Assembly (NCBI GenBank): GCA_041751425.1
Contig: JBGSXL010000011.1
Location: 186,001 to 250,000, forward strand
From: JAVVEG01 sp041751425
GTDB lineage: Bacteria; Pseudomonadota; Gammaproteobacteria; Pseudomonadales; Pseudohongiellaceae
DNA: 64,000 nt
Direction: 5' to 3'
A program made the translations under genes and the position numbers. The notes beneath the pieces are model-generated. The model saw only the letters and a list, made by a program, of their open reading frames with translations, was not told the DNA's origin and did no database searches. Positions 33,840-41,969 of the stretch are shown in pieces (position 1 is the first letter of the stretch; every line of letters starts with the position of its first letter).

Positions 33840-34825
33840 GCGGCTGCTTCCTTATCGACTGGCAAAGTCTCAAAAAAATCCTGTATAGATTCTAACTGTT
33901 GGATTGGCGATTCTAGTTGATTGAAACGTGATTTGAAACACTTACCATCAGGCAAAGTTTTGCTGTACCAGGATAAATGTTTACGAGCAAACAACACGCC
34001 GGTAGATTCGCCATAAAACTCATGGAGATGCCGCGTATGTTTAAAAAGTATGTCAGCTATTTCTGGAAAACTTTTTTCCGGCAAATGCTTACCTGTTCGC
34101 AAAAAATAATTGATCTCACGAAAAATCCATGGGCGCCCCTGCGCAGCACGCCCTATCATCAGGCCATCTGCACCCGTGTGGTGCAAAACTTTTGCTGCTT
34201 TTTCTGCATCAACAATATCGCCATTGGCGATGACGGGAATCTCTACCGCTTGCTTGATGGCCGCAATGGTATCGTACTCAGCATCTCCCATGAAGCGACA
34301 CTCGCGTGTGCGCCCGTGCACGGACAGCATCTTGATGCCGGCTTCCTGTGCAATCAAGGCAATATCCACGCCATTGCGCGACTCGCGACTCCAACCGGTA
34401 CGAATTTTCAAAGTCACCGGAACCACTACCGCGGCGACGACTGCCTCCAGAATCTGTTGCACCAGTTCACGATCTTTCAGCAACGCTGAGCCTGCCGCTT
34501 TCTGTAAAACTTTTTTTGCCGGGCAGCCCATATTGATGTCGATCACATCAGCGCCCATGTCCACATTCAAGCGCGCAGCCTCTGCCATCATCTGGGGACA
34601 CGACCCCGCAATCTGCACCACATTGGGACCATGGTTCTGTGATTTGCGCATGCGGTTGCGATTCTTGCGCGTGTACCAGCGACCGCTATCAGATGTGAGC
34701 ATCTCCGCCACAGCAAGTCCTGCGCCGTGCTCCAAGCAGAGCTCACGAAAGGGCTGATCGCTGATGCCAGCCATGGGCGCCAGAATCAATCGGTTGGGAA
34801 TGCTGTATGGGCCAAGTTGAATCAT
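33836..34825 (-). CDS. dusB: tRNA-dihydrouridine synthase B
   Basis: A 329-residue flavin TIM-barrel enzyme reducing uridines in the tRNA D-loop. Motifs are LILAPMAGISDQPFRELC, the FMN/tRNA segment IDINMGCPAKKV with the catalytic Cys, VTLKIRTGW, LSVHGRTRECRFMG, VIANGDI and GADGLMIGRAAQGRPW. It starts 5 bp after the DUF3426 gene stop and overlaps fis by four bases; the operon reads prmA, DUF3426, dusB, fis. Confidence 0.96.
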   Translation of the reverse strand: MIQLGPYSIPNRLILAPMAGISDQPFRELCLEHGAGLAVAEMLTSDSGRWYTRKNRNRMRKSQNHGPNVVQIAGSCPQMMAEAARLNVDMGADVIDINMGCPAKKVLQKAAGSALLKDRELVQQILEAVVAAVVVPVTLKIRTGWSRESRNGVDIALIAQEAGIKMLSVHGRTRECRFMGDAEYDTIAAIKQAVEIPVIANGDIVDAEKAAKVLHHTGADGLMIGRAAQGRPWIFREINYFLRTGKHLPEKSFPEIADILFKHTRHLHEFYGESTGVLFARKHLSWYSKTLPDGKCFKSRFNQLESPIQQLESIQDFFETLPVDKEAAA

Positions 34826-34830
34826 GCTGA

Positions 34831-35946
34831 CTAGTCCAGATTTCCCAGAAAGACTTCGTAGTTAACGGCGTCTGTGCCGGGGTCAACGATATCGAGCTGG
34901 GCCTGCACGGATGTGCCGGGAGGCATCAGGTTCATTGAGCGTAATTCTTCCTGCAGGTATTCGCCGGGTAAGAAACGGCGGCTGGCAACCAAATTTTGCT
35001 CGATATCGGTAAACCGCAGCGTTAGCGCAGGGAACGGTTGCGCGAACGCAGCCTGATTGCTGAAGCTCAGGTTGACCAACAGTGCGCCGCGTTCACCCGG
35101 GTGACTGCGAACTTCAAGACTATCGCTGCTAATTGCAGTGAGATCGCGCTGCGGGGGCACTGTGCAGCCGAATACTGCGCAAAGCATGCCCAGACGCGGT
35201 CGCCATTCTGCCTGCATGCTCAAAGTGTCGCGATTGAACCATAAAAGTTGTAAGGCGATGCTGGCGAACAAAACCAGAAACAGGGCTACCTGCCCAGCCA
35301 ACCGAACAGTACTGACTTGCAAGCGAAAATTCGAGTTCAGCTCAACGGGCGAGTCTACACTGCGCAGAGCTGCCCGGTTGTCATCACTGAAATGTACAGG
35401 GTCGTCTTCATCGCGCAAATCCGCTTCCAGGGCTGCGCGGCGAGCGGCAAATAGTGAGGGTTCGGCTCTGCCGTTCGAGTCGCTGTCGAAATCGTCATCC
35501 AGAAGCATCTGTTGCTGGTCGGGTGGATCAGTATCGGGCTCAAAGTCAGGTTCAAGTTCAGGTTCAGGCTCAGGCTCAGGCTCAGGTTCAAGATCGGAGT
35601 CCGTAGGCTCGTCTATCAACTCCCAGCCCAATAAAGAACCAGTAGATTGCTCTGCTTCAAGTTCCTGCTCTTGCTCCTCGTATTCAACTACAGTTGCGTC
35701 TTCATTTTCGTGCTCAATTTCAGTATCAGAATCTGCTACCTCGTCAGGCTCCACTTCATCAAAGAACGCGGCGTCTCCCGCAGCGACATCCAGCAAATTC
35801 TCCTCAGCCATGAATACCTGCAGACAGGCGCCACATCGCACATTACCATCTGCAGCGCTCAATTGTGTGGCATTCATGCGGAAAGCCGTCTGACAATTCG
35901 GGCATTGTGTGATCAGAGAGTTCATGTCAGCTGCGTCGGACTCCAT
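34831..35946 (-). CDS. Zinc-ribbon DUF3426 membrane protein
   Basis: A 371-residue protein. An N-terminal MJ0042-type zinc ribbon (CPNCQTAFRMNATQLSAADGNVRCGACLQVF) is followed by a long acidic linker, including an E-P repeat (residues about 115-140), one membrane helix (LAGQVALFLVLFASIALQLLWF) and a C-terminal DUF3426 domain (LRFTDIEQNLVASRRFLPGEY). Role unknown; the gene is conserved between prmA and dusB in gammaproteobacteria. Start is uncertain: ATG 35946 overlaps the end of prmA and follows AAGGA at short spacing; ATG 35925, one base after the prmA stop, would remove seven residues and leave the ribbon intact. Confidence 0.85.
   Translation of the reverse strand: MESDAADMNSLITQCPNCQTAFRMNATQLSAADGNVRCGACLQVFMAEENLLDVAAGDAAFFDEVEPDEVADSDTEIEHENEDATVVEYEEQEQELEAEQSTGSLLGWELIDEPTDSDLEPEPEPEPEPELEPDFEPDTDPPDQQQMLLDDDFDSDSNGRAEPSLFAARRAALEADLRDEDDPVHFSDDNRAALRSVDSPVELNSNFRLQVSTVRLAGQVALFLVLFASIALQLLWFNRDTLSMQAEWRPRLGMLCAVFGCTVPPQRDLTAISSDSLEVRSHPGERGALLVNLSFSNQAAFAQPFPALTLRFTDIEQNLVASRRFLPGEYLQEELRSMNLMPPGTSVQAQLDIVDPGTDAVNYEVFLGNLD
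35541..35592. repeat. Hexanucleotide low-complexity tract within the DUF3426 gene
   Basis: Six-base units of the type GGCTCA/GGTTCA repeat about eight times and encode alternating Glu-Pro on the minus strand. Such in-frame six-base repeats readily gain or lose units without shifting the frame. They make serine/glycine-rich open frames on the opposite strand that are not genes. Confidence 0.8.
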
Positions 35947-36811
35947 CAATCCTTACCCACTCATCTTTGGTGACCGGTGCATTCATCTGAAAAAATTCAT
36001 TGTAACTGTCCAGCAATTCTGAGGTCTGCTCCGAGAGAACGCCACTCAACACAATCCGGCCACCCGGTTTGGTCAGCCTGGCCAGAACTGGTGTCAGTTC
36101 CTGCAGTGGGCCGGACAGAATATTGGCCAGCATGAAATCCGCGGCAGCATGCTCCTGTGTGTCCGGCAAATAAACCTGCAGACGTTCAGGGGCAATACCG
36201 TTCATTTCGCGGTTATTTTTACAGGCGATAATAGCCTGCGGATCATTATCGATGGCGATTACCTGTTTCGCGCCACAAAGAATTGCGCCAATCGCCAATA
36301 TGCCCGACCCGCAGCCATAATCGATGACCATTTTGTCCTGCATATCCTGCTGATCCACCCATTCCAGACACAAGGCCGTGGTGGGGTGCGTACCGGTGCC
36401 GAAGGCCAGGCCGGGGTCCAACATGATATTAGCAGCGTCTGGTTCGGGTGGAGTAGACCAACTGGGGCAAACCCATAAGCGGCGGCCGAAGCACATGGGT
36501 TTAAAATCCTCCATCCATGCGCGTTCCCAATCGATGTCTTCCAGTGTCTCGGTGCGTAGGGAGTCCTGCAGCGGCAAACCGGTTTTAGCCTGCAGGGCAA
36601 TTGCCATGCCCTGTATATCAATACCGCCATCGAACAGGCCAGTCACTTCCGTGTTCGCCCATAGAGGGGTGGCGCCGGGCTCCAATTGAAATACCGCCTC
36701 ATCCTCGGCATCCTGCATAGTCACAGATACAGCGCCCAATTCCTGCAGAGTCGTCTCTATAAATGCGGCCTGCTCTTCGGGAACCTGCACTTTTACCTGA
36801 TGCCAGGGCAT
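35927..36811 (-). CDS. prmA: Ribosomal protein L11 methyltransferase
   Basis: A 294-residue SAM-dependent enzyme that trimethylates L11. The N-terminal substrate domain (MPWHQVKVQVPEEQAAFIE) is followed by the Rossmann domain with LDPGLAFGTGTHPTTALCLEWV, VIDYGCGSGILAIGAI (SAM site), VIAIDNDPQAI and FMLANILSGPLQELTP. Length matches the family. GGGAG precedes the ATG. It lies 33 bp downstream of accC. Confidence 0.96.
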   Translation of the reverse strand: MPWHQVKVQVPEEQAAFIETTLQELGAVSVTMQDAEDEAVFQLEPGATPLWANTEVTGLFDGGIDIQGMAIALQAKTGLPLQDSLRTETLEDIDWERAWMEDFKPMCFGRRLWVCPSWSTPPEPDAANIMLDPGLAFGTGTHPTTALCLEWVDQQDMQDKMVIDYGCGSGILAIGAILCGAKQVIAIDNDPQAIIACKNNREMNGIAPERLQVYLPDTQEHAAADFMLANILSGPLQELTPVLARLTKPGGRIVLSGVLSEQTSELLDSYNEFFQMNAPVTKDEWVRIDGVRRS

Positions 36812-36844
36812 ATCGTTTTAACTCCCGCAGCGCTTACCAGGCTG

Positions 36845-38206
36845 TTACTTGTTAGCTGGTTTGTTGGAGGAAGCAAGCTTATGCTCAAGGTAGTGAATAT
36901 TAACGCCGCCCTTCTGGAACTGAGAGTCTCTTACGATATCTTTCTGCATAGCAGTGTTGGTACGAATACCATCTATCAGCAATTCATCCAGCGCATTGTG
37001 CATGCGCGCCAACGCGTGTGCCCGGTTCTCACCATGTGTAATCAGTTTGCAGATGAGAGAGTCGTAGTATGGAGGTACGGTATAGCCGCTGTAGATATGC
37101 GAATCCACACGTATGCCGTTGCCGCCAGGTGCGTGAAACAGATTGATCTTGCCGGGGCATGGCAGGAAAGTGACAGGATCTTCGGCATTGATGCGGCATT
37201 CAAACGAGTGACCTTTGATGACAATATCTGACTGCTTCAGCGACAGCGGTTCGCCGCTGGCAATCAGGAGTTGCTGCTTGACGATATCCACGCCAGTCAC
37301 CATCTCGGTAACCGGATGCTCAACCTGCACCCGCGTGTTCATTTCAATAAAATAGAATTGCTCGTCCTGATACAGAAATTCCATGGTACCAGCACCACGG
37401 TAATTCATATCGATGCAGGCTTTCACGCAAGTCTCGGCTACCTTTTGCCGGATATTTTTGGGAATACCGGGGGCAGGTGCCTCTTCTAATACTTTTTGGT
37501 GACGGCGCTGCATGGAACAATCGCGATCGCCCAGATGAATGGCATTACCCTGACCATCAGCGAGAATCTGAATCTCAACATGGCGGGGATTTTCCAGGAA
37601 TTTTTCCAGATACACGGTGCCATTGCCAAAAAATGCCTTCGCTTCAGACTGGGTCACATAGATAGCTTTAAGCAGGGCTGCTTCACTGTGCACCACCCGC
37701 ATGCCGCGACCACCACCACCGGCTGCCGCCTTGATTATTACTGGATAACCGATCTCGCGGGCAATCGCCAGTGTGCGATCCTTATTGTCATCAATTGGGC
37801 CATCAGAGCCAGGCACAGTTGGTACGCCGGAAGAGCGCATCACGCTGATAGCAGAAACCTTGTCACCCATCATGCGAATGGTTTCGGGGCGCGGACCAAT
37901 AAATACGAAGCCGCTTTTTTCGACCTGTTCAGCAAAATCAGCGTTTTCCGAAAGAAAACCATAGCCAGGATGAATAGCAACTGCGTCGGTCACCTCGGTG
38001 GCGCTGATGATAGCTGGCACGTTCAGGTAGCTGTCAGTGGCGTTGGCAGGACCAATGCAAACGGATTCGTCTGCCAGACGCACGTGCATCAGATCGCGGT
38101 CTGCACTGGAATGTACTGCAACAGTTTTAATGCCCAACTCTTTGCAGGCACGTAATACCCGAAGAGCAATTTCGCCTCGATTGGCAATGAGAATTTTCTC
38201 AAGCAT
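36845..38206 (-). CDS. accC: Acetyl-CoA carboxylase, biotin carboxylase subunit
   Basis: A 453-residue ATP-grasp enzyme that carboxylates biotin on AccB. Features are the N-terminal MLEKILIANRGEIALRVLRA, HPGYGFLSENADFAE, the glycine-rich ATP loop KAAAGGGGRGMRVV, the catalytic EMNTRVQVEHPVTEMVTGVDIV, and a C-terminal MHNALDELLIDGIRTN. AAAGG precedes the ATG. It is downstream of accB, with a 15-bp tandem repeat in the 76-base gap. Confidence 0.97.
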   Translation of the reverse strand: MLEKILIANRGEIALRVLRACKELGIKTVAVHSSADRDLMHVRLADESVCIGPANATDSYLNVPAIISATEVTDAVAIHPGYGFLSENADFAEQVEKSGFVFIGPRPETIRMMGDKVSAISVMRSSGVPTVPGSDGPIDDNKDRTLAIAREIGYPVIIKAAAGGGGRGMRVVHSEAALLKAIYVTQSEAKAFFGNGTVYLEKFLENPRHVEIQILADGQGNAIHLGDRDCSMQRRHQKVLEEAPAPGIPKNIRQKVAETCVKACIDMNYRGAGTMEFLYQDEQFYFIEMNTRVQVEHPVTEMVTGVDIVKQQLLIASGEPLSLKQSDIVIKGHSFECRINAEDPVTFLPCPGKINLFHAPGGNGIRVDSHIYSGYTVPPYYDSLICKLITHGENRAHALARMHNALDELLIDGIRTNTAMQKDIVRDSQFQKGGVNIHYLEHKLASSNKPANK

Positions 38207-38243
38207 GAATCAGAACCTTTGTCGTTAATGATGAAGCATGAAT

Positions 38244-38288
38244 GGTTTTGACCTAAACGGTTTTGACTTAAACGGTTTTGACTTAAAC
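38244..38288. repeat. Three tandem 15-bp units across the accB stop codon
   Basis: Units GGTTTTGACCTAAAC, GGTTTTGACTTAAAC and GGTTTTGACTTAAAC follow head to tail. The accB stop codon (38283-38285) is in the third unit. Because the unit is a multiple of three, each further unit presents another in-frame stop (TAA, then TAG) in the accB direction. It looks like slipped-strand duplication of the gene's end. Confidence 0.9.
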
Positions 38289-38747
38289 AATAGTCACAAG
38301 CGGTTGGTCAAACTCTACCGGCTCACCGTCGCTGACCAGAATCGCTTCGATCACGCCGCTGTGGTCCGCCTCAATCTGGTTCATCATTTTCATGGCTTCC
38401 ACGATACAGATAACATCTCCCACTTTCACATGCTGACCCACTTCCACAAACACTGGTGAGGAAGGTGAAGGCGAGCGATAAAACGTACCGACCATGGGAG
38501 ACTTGACGACATTACCGCGTACTTTCTTGCCCTCAGCACTGGCTTCACTTGGTGGTGCTGAAGCAGTCGGTGAGGATGACGGTGCGGGCGACGGGGCAGC
38601 AGGAGGCGCAGCATACACAGGTGCCGCTGCCGCAAACTTGCCCATTCGGCTTATGCGAACGGCCTCTTCTCCCTCTTTAATCTCGATTTCAGCGATGTCT
38701 GAAGCTTCCAGGAGTTCAATGAGTTTTTTTACTTTTCTGATATCCAT
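38283..38747 (-). CDS. accB: Acetyl-CoA carboxylase, biotin carboxyl carrier protein
   Basis: A 154-residue carrier. An N-terminal helix (MDIRKVKKLIELLEASDIAEIEIKEGEEAVRI) is followed by an Ala/Pro/Ser linker (PAAPSPAPSSSPTASAPPSE) and the biotinyl domain KSPMVGTFYRSPSPSSPVFVEVG with biotin-accepting Lys120 in EAMKMMNQ. It hands carboxybiotin to the carboxyltransferase in the first step of fatty acid synthesis. It precedes accC and follows aroQ, as in many gammaproteobacteria. Confidence 0.97.
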   Translation of the reverse strand: MDIRKVKKLIELLEASDIAEIEIKEGEEAVRISRMGKFAAAAPVYAAPPAAPSPAPSSSPTASAPPSEASAEGKKVRGNVVKSPMVGTFYRSPSPSSPVFVEVGQHVKVGDVICIVEAMKMMNQIEADHSGVIEAILVSDGEPVEFDQPLVTIV

Positions 38748-38780
38748 AGATAGTGCTCTTTCATGGTTTTTGTTGGTTAA

Positions 38781-39227
38781 TTATTTTTTCTTCTTCAATA
38801 GTCGCAACGCAGCATCAAGCGCCAGTTCGTAGCCGTGAGAACCAAGACCCGTAATGGTGCCTACGGCAATGTCCGAAAACCAGGACTTGTGACGAAACGC
38901 TTCCCTCTTATGCACATTCGATAAGTGCACTTCAATGAACGGAATATCCACCGCCAGAATGGCATCGCGCAATGCGATACTGGTATGCGTAAATGCAGCC
39001 GGATTGAAGATGATGAAATTTACACCTTCGTTACGTGCATCATGTAGACGCTCTATCAACTCGTATTCGGCATTACTTTGCAGATGTTGCAGGTGGTGCC
39101 CAGCGTCCAGGCATTGATAGCTGAGACGTGCGTTGATGTCATCCAGGCTTTCAGTGCCGTACACCTCAGGCTCGCGTGTGCCGAGAAGATTGAGGTTAGG
39201 GCCATGCAGTACCAGTATCGTTGCCAT
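38781..39227 (-). CDS. aroQ: 3-dehydroquinate dehydratase, type II
   Basis: A 148-residue enzyme of the shikimate pathway. It opens ATILVLHGPNLNLLGTREPEVYG (catalytic Tyr23, Arg18 region) and carries NPAAFTHTSIALRDAI and EVHLSNVHKREAFRHKSWFS, with the catalytic His in the latter. The ATG at 39227 matches the family N-terminus; an ATG ten codons upstream (39257) is also in frame, and neither has a strong ribosome-binding site. It begins the aroQ-accB-accC cluster. Confidence 0.95.
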   Translation of the reverse strand: MATILVLHGPNLNLLGTREPEVYGTESLDDINARLSYQCLDAGHHLQHLQSNAEYELIERLHDARNEGVNFIIFNPAAFTHTSIALRDAILAVDIPFIEVHLSNVHKREAFRHKSWFSDIAVGTITGLGSHGYELALDAALRLLKKKK

Positions 39228-39380
39228 AGTCAGCGCCGTCGTCGCGAGGAAAGCCATTTTCTTATGTGCCCACAGGGTTTCGTGCTCCTTGGGCTATTTT
39301 GGCTGCATTTTCGCAGATTTTTTCGCAATATTCACCAATAAATCTGTGACATCACAAAGAAGAGGTAGTTCAGAGGCTTT

Positions 39381-39992
39381 CTAGAGCAGAATCTCGATTT
39401 CGCGCTTCTGCGGGGGATAGCAAAGCCCATCTTCGGAACACCCCTGGAATTCAATCACCAATGTGAATTCCCGCGGTATGTCGTTTGGCAGGGTCAGAGT
39501 AGCAGTGGTGCCCAGATAATAGACCTCGACAGCACCGAAAAATTCATCAAAATGCGAGACGCCTTCCGGCAATACGAAGGGTATAGCTACCGAGGTTGGT
39601 TCTATGCTGGCGACCTTGGCAGATTCGGAGCGCTTGGCGTCAACAGTAGCAGGAGAAATGTATGCGTAAGCAAATTTTTCCTGATAGAGATAGTATCCTT
39701 CCGCAATCTGCCAGTTGACTGTCAGTTGTGTACTGGAATCGATACTGGTGTAGTAGCTGAAGGCCTCATCAACCGGAAGAAAACGAGATTCTGAAAAAGG
39801 CGAATTGCTGGGGGTAAACGTTTGCGCCTGCAATGTCGGGCCATACAGCCAGAACGCTGGCAACAGTGGCAGGCAAAGCAGTAAGCGGACGGATTGTCTA
39901 CCGGCAAAGCTGCGGAGGTTCCCAGCGCTAACGCTGGAGAACCGTATATTGCAGAAACTAGTCAGTGAAGCGCTCGAAAACCAGGCTGGCAT
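39381..39992 (-). CDS. Stand-alone DsbD N-terminal-like (DsbD-alpha) periplasmic protein
   Basis: About 203 residues. A hydrophobic signal (SVRLLLCLPLLPAFWLYGPT, cleaved near LQAQ) precedes a domain matching the alpha domain of DsbD: FLPVDEAFSYYTSIDSSTQLTVNWQIAEGYYLYQEKFAY, HFDEFFGAVEVYYLG and the paired cysteines in GCSEDGLCYPPQ. The transmembrane and thioredoxin parts of full DsbD are absent and not encoded beside it. No ATG, GTG or TTG occurs between the fabB stop and the signal peptide, so the start is probably ATG 39992, inside fabB by 35 bases, preceded by GGGGG. Role inferred: passing electrons to a periplasmic thiol protein. Confidence 0.75.
   Translation of the reverse strand: MPAWFSSASLTSFCNIRFSSVSAGNLRSFAGRQSVRLLLCLPLLPAFWLYGPTLQAQTFTPSNSPFSESRFLPVDEAFSYYTSIDSSTQLTVNWQIAEGYYLYQEKFAYAYISPATVDAKRSESAKVASIEPTSVAIPFVLPEGVSHFDEFFGAVEVYYLGTTATLTLPNDIPREFTLVIEFQGCSEDGLCYPPQKREIEILL
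39917..39943 (-). promoter_or_regulatory. Hairpin at the fabB/DsbD-alpha junction
   Basis: A 27-base sequence folds into about 12 base pairs with one bulged C: GGTT-C-TCCAGCGT against its partner strand ending AACC. It lies just after the fabB stop, inside the N-terminal coding region of the DsbD-alpha gene. No T run follows, so it may modulate translation or end part of the fabB transcripts. Confidence 0.5.
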
Positions 39993-41181
39993 TGGTGCCC
40001 CCGAAGCCAAAGCTATTAGACATAATGCAATTGAGTTTAACGTTATCCATGCGTTGACGCACGATATTAAGCCCTTCTGCTTCAGGTTCCAGATTTTTAA
40101 TATTTGCCGATTCACAAATGAAATCATTTTCCATCATCAACAGGCTGTAGATAGCCTCTTGCGCACCGGTTGCTCCCAACGAGTGGCCGGTTAACGATTT
40201 GGTGGAATTGATATAAGGGGATTTGGCGAGGTCCGGGAAGACTTCCTTGATTGCTTTGAGCTCTGAAATATCACCAGCCGGGGTGCTGGTGCCGTGCGTA
40301 TTCAGGTAATCAACCGGCTGGCTGGCTGTACTCATGGCCATTTGCATCGCCCGCACGCCGCCCTCACCGCAAGGCGCAACCATGTCGTAGCCGTCTGACG
40401 TAGCGCCGTAGCCGGTAAGCTCAGCATAGATTTTCGCGCCGCGCTTAATCGCGTGGTCCAGCGCTTCCACTACTAAAACCGCGCCACCACCTGCAATGAC
40501 GAAACCATCACGCTCGGTATCGAAGGCGCGCGATGCTTTGTCAGGAGTTTCGTTATACTTGGTCGACAATGCGCCCATGGCGTCGAACATATTGGTCAGC
40601 GTCCAGTGCTCGGACTCGCCGCCGCCCGCAAAAACCACATCCTGTTTATTCATCTGAATCAGTTCCATGGCGTTGCCAATGCAGTGAGCACTGGTGGCGC
40701 ATGCGGAAGAGATGGAATAGTTAACGCCTTTAATCTTGAACGGTGTTGCCAGGCACGCGGAAACTGTGCTGCCCATGGTACGGGTAACGCGATAAGGCCC
40801 GATCTTGCGCAGGCCCTGATTGCGGAGTATATCAGCGGCTTCCACCTGGTCGGCCGTAGATGAACCGCCGGCGCCCATCACAATACCGGTTCTGATATTG
40901 GACACTTCTTCGGGCTTCAGGTCGGCATCCTTGATGGCTTGCTCCATGGACAGATAACCGAATGCGGCTGCATCGCCCATGAAACGCAGAACCTTGCGGT
41001 CGATCAGAGCGGGCAAATCCAGATCAATGCTTCCCGAGACATGGCTGCGCAATCCCATTTCCTTGTAGACAGGATTAAAACGGATACCGCTGCGAGCCAA
41101 TTTCAGCGACTCAAGCACTGTCTGCTTGTCGCTGCCCAGACAAGACACAATACCAATCCCTGTGATAACAACACGTCTCAT
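39958..41181 (-). CDS. fabB: 3-oxoacyl-ACP synthase I
   Basis: A 407-residue condensing enzyme needed for unsaturated fatty acid elongation. The catalytic triad is Cys161 in SISSACATSAHC, His296 in LNTHGTSTP and His333 in TGHSLGATG, at spacing equal to E. coli FabB. It starts MRRVVITGIGIVSCLGS; ATG 41181 follows GTGAGG, and a longer in-frame start seven codons upstream is rejected. fabA lies 53 bp upstream on the same strand, forming the fabAB unit. Confidence 0.97.
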   Translation of the reverse strand: MRRVVITGIGIVSCLGSDKQTVLESLKLARSGIRFNPVYKEMGLRSHVSGSIDLDLPALIDRKVLRFMGDAAAFGYLSMEQAIKDADLKPEEVSNIRTGIVMGAGGSSTADQVEAADILRNQGLRKIGPYRVTRTMGSTVSACLATPFKIKGVNYSISSACATSAHCIGNAMELIQMNKQDVVFAGGGESEHWTLTNMFDAMGALSTKYNETPDKASRAFDTERDGFVIAGGGAVLVVEALDHAIKRGAKIYAELTGYGATSDGYDMVAPCGEGGVRAMQMAMSTASQPVDYLNTHGTSTPAGDISELKAIKEVFPDLAKSPYINSTKSLTGHSLGATGAQEAIYSLLMMENDFICESANIKNLEPEAEGLNIVRQRMDNVKLNCIMSNSFGFGGTNASLVFERFTD

Positions 41182-41234
41182 AACAACCTCACGCAATTTC
41201 AATCAAAAACAGTAACACAGCGAAGTGACAGACA

Positions 41235-41762
41235 TCAGAATTGGCTGTCAGGTGTAAACAAACCCACCTTCAGCCCTTTGGTGGTATAGATGACCTTACC
41301 GTCAACGGCGACGGTCCCGTCAGCAATGCCCATAACCAGTTTGCGCTCAATAACGCGGCTCAATGATATCTCATAGACCACCTTTTTGGCAGAAGGCAAT
41401 ATCTCGCCGCTGAACTTGACTTCACCAGCGCCCAACGCCCGACCTTTGCCAAGATTGCCGCGCCAACCAAGATAAAACCCCACCAGTTGCCACATCGCAT
41501 CCAGTCCCAAACAGCCTGGCATGACGGGATCTTCGGGGAAATGGCAGTCGAAAAACCACAGATCAGGCCGGATATCCAGCTCGGCAATAATCTGACCTTT
41601 GCCAAATTCGCCACCGGAGTCATTGATCTCCGTTATGCGATCCATCATCAGCATATTGCCTACAGGCAGACGGGCGTTGCCGTATCCGAACATGCGACCG
41701 TAGCCGCAATCCAGAAGTTCTTCACGGTTGTAACTGCTTTTAGGAGTAAAGCCAGTATTCAT
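41235..41762 (-). CDS. fabA: 3-hydroxydecanoyl-ACP dehydratase/isomerase
   Basis: A 175-residue hot-dog enzyme that introduces the cis double bond at C10. Catalytic His74 in FFDCHFPEDPVMPG and Asp88 in LGLDAMWQLVGFYLGW match E. coli His70/Asp84. The N-terminal YNREELLDCGYGRMFGYGNARLPVGNMLMMDRI fits the family. ATG 41762 is preferred over a TTG six codons upstream, on length. It is divergent from manC, with an inverted repeat in the 207-base gap. Confidence 0.97.
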   Translation of the reverse strand: MNTGFTPKSSYNREELLDCGYGRMFGYGNARLPVGNMLMMDRITEINDSGGEFGKGQIIAELDIRPDLWFFDCHFPEDPVMPGCLGLDAMWQLVGFYLGWRGNLGKGRALGAGEVKFSGEILPSAKKVVYEISLSRVIERKLVMGIADGTVAVDGKVIYTTKGLKVGLFTPDSQF

Positions 41763-41884
41763 AAGGTTGTGTGCGCCCAATTGGTTTTCGTAGAAAGCGG
41801 TTTTACTAAAAAGTGGTTTTCAGCAAAAACACCCTATATATCTGGCCGCAAAGCCGGAAAACATGCGATATTATCGCGGGCAGG

Positions 41885-41906
41885 CAAAATAATCGATACT
41901 ATTTTG
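41885..41906. promoter_or_regulatory. Inverted repeat between fabA and manC
   Basis: Arms CAAAATA and TATTTTG flank eight bases; three more G-C pairs (GGC/GCC) extend the arms with one bulged T. It lies 123-144 bases upstream of fabA and 64-85 bases upstream of manC. It could be an operator for either gene. It does not match a FabR or DesT site that I can recall with confidence. Confidence 0.35.
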
Positions 41907-41969
41907 TGCCAGGCGCCTTTGTCCCGACTGCGTGCCACCCCTGAAAGTTAAAACAGGCAGGAAGATTTA

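Noticed and set aside
34110..34757. A 215-codon open frame on the plus strand
   Set aside because: It lies wholly antisense to dusB, which has all family motifs.
35138..35893. A 251-codon Ser/Gly-rich open frame on the plus strand
   Set aside because: It is antisense to the DUF3426 gene and created by the hexanucleotide Glu-Pro repeat; the minus-strand protein has a zinc ribbon, membrane helix and operon context.
38238..38459. An open frame encoding NGFDLNGFDLN repeats
   Set aside because: It is the 15-bp tandem repeat read on the wrong strand and runs antisense into accB.
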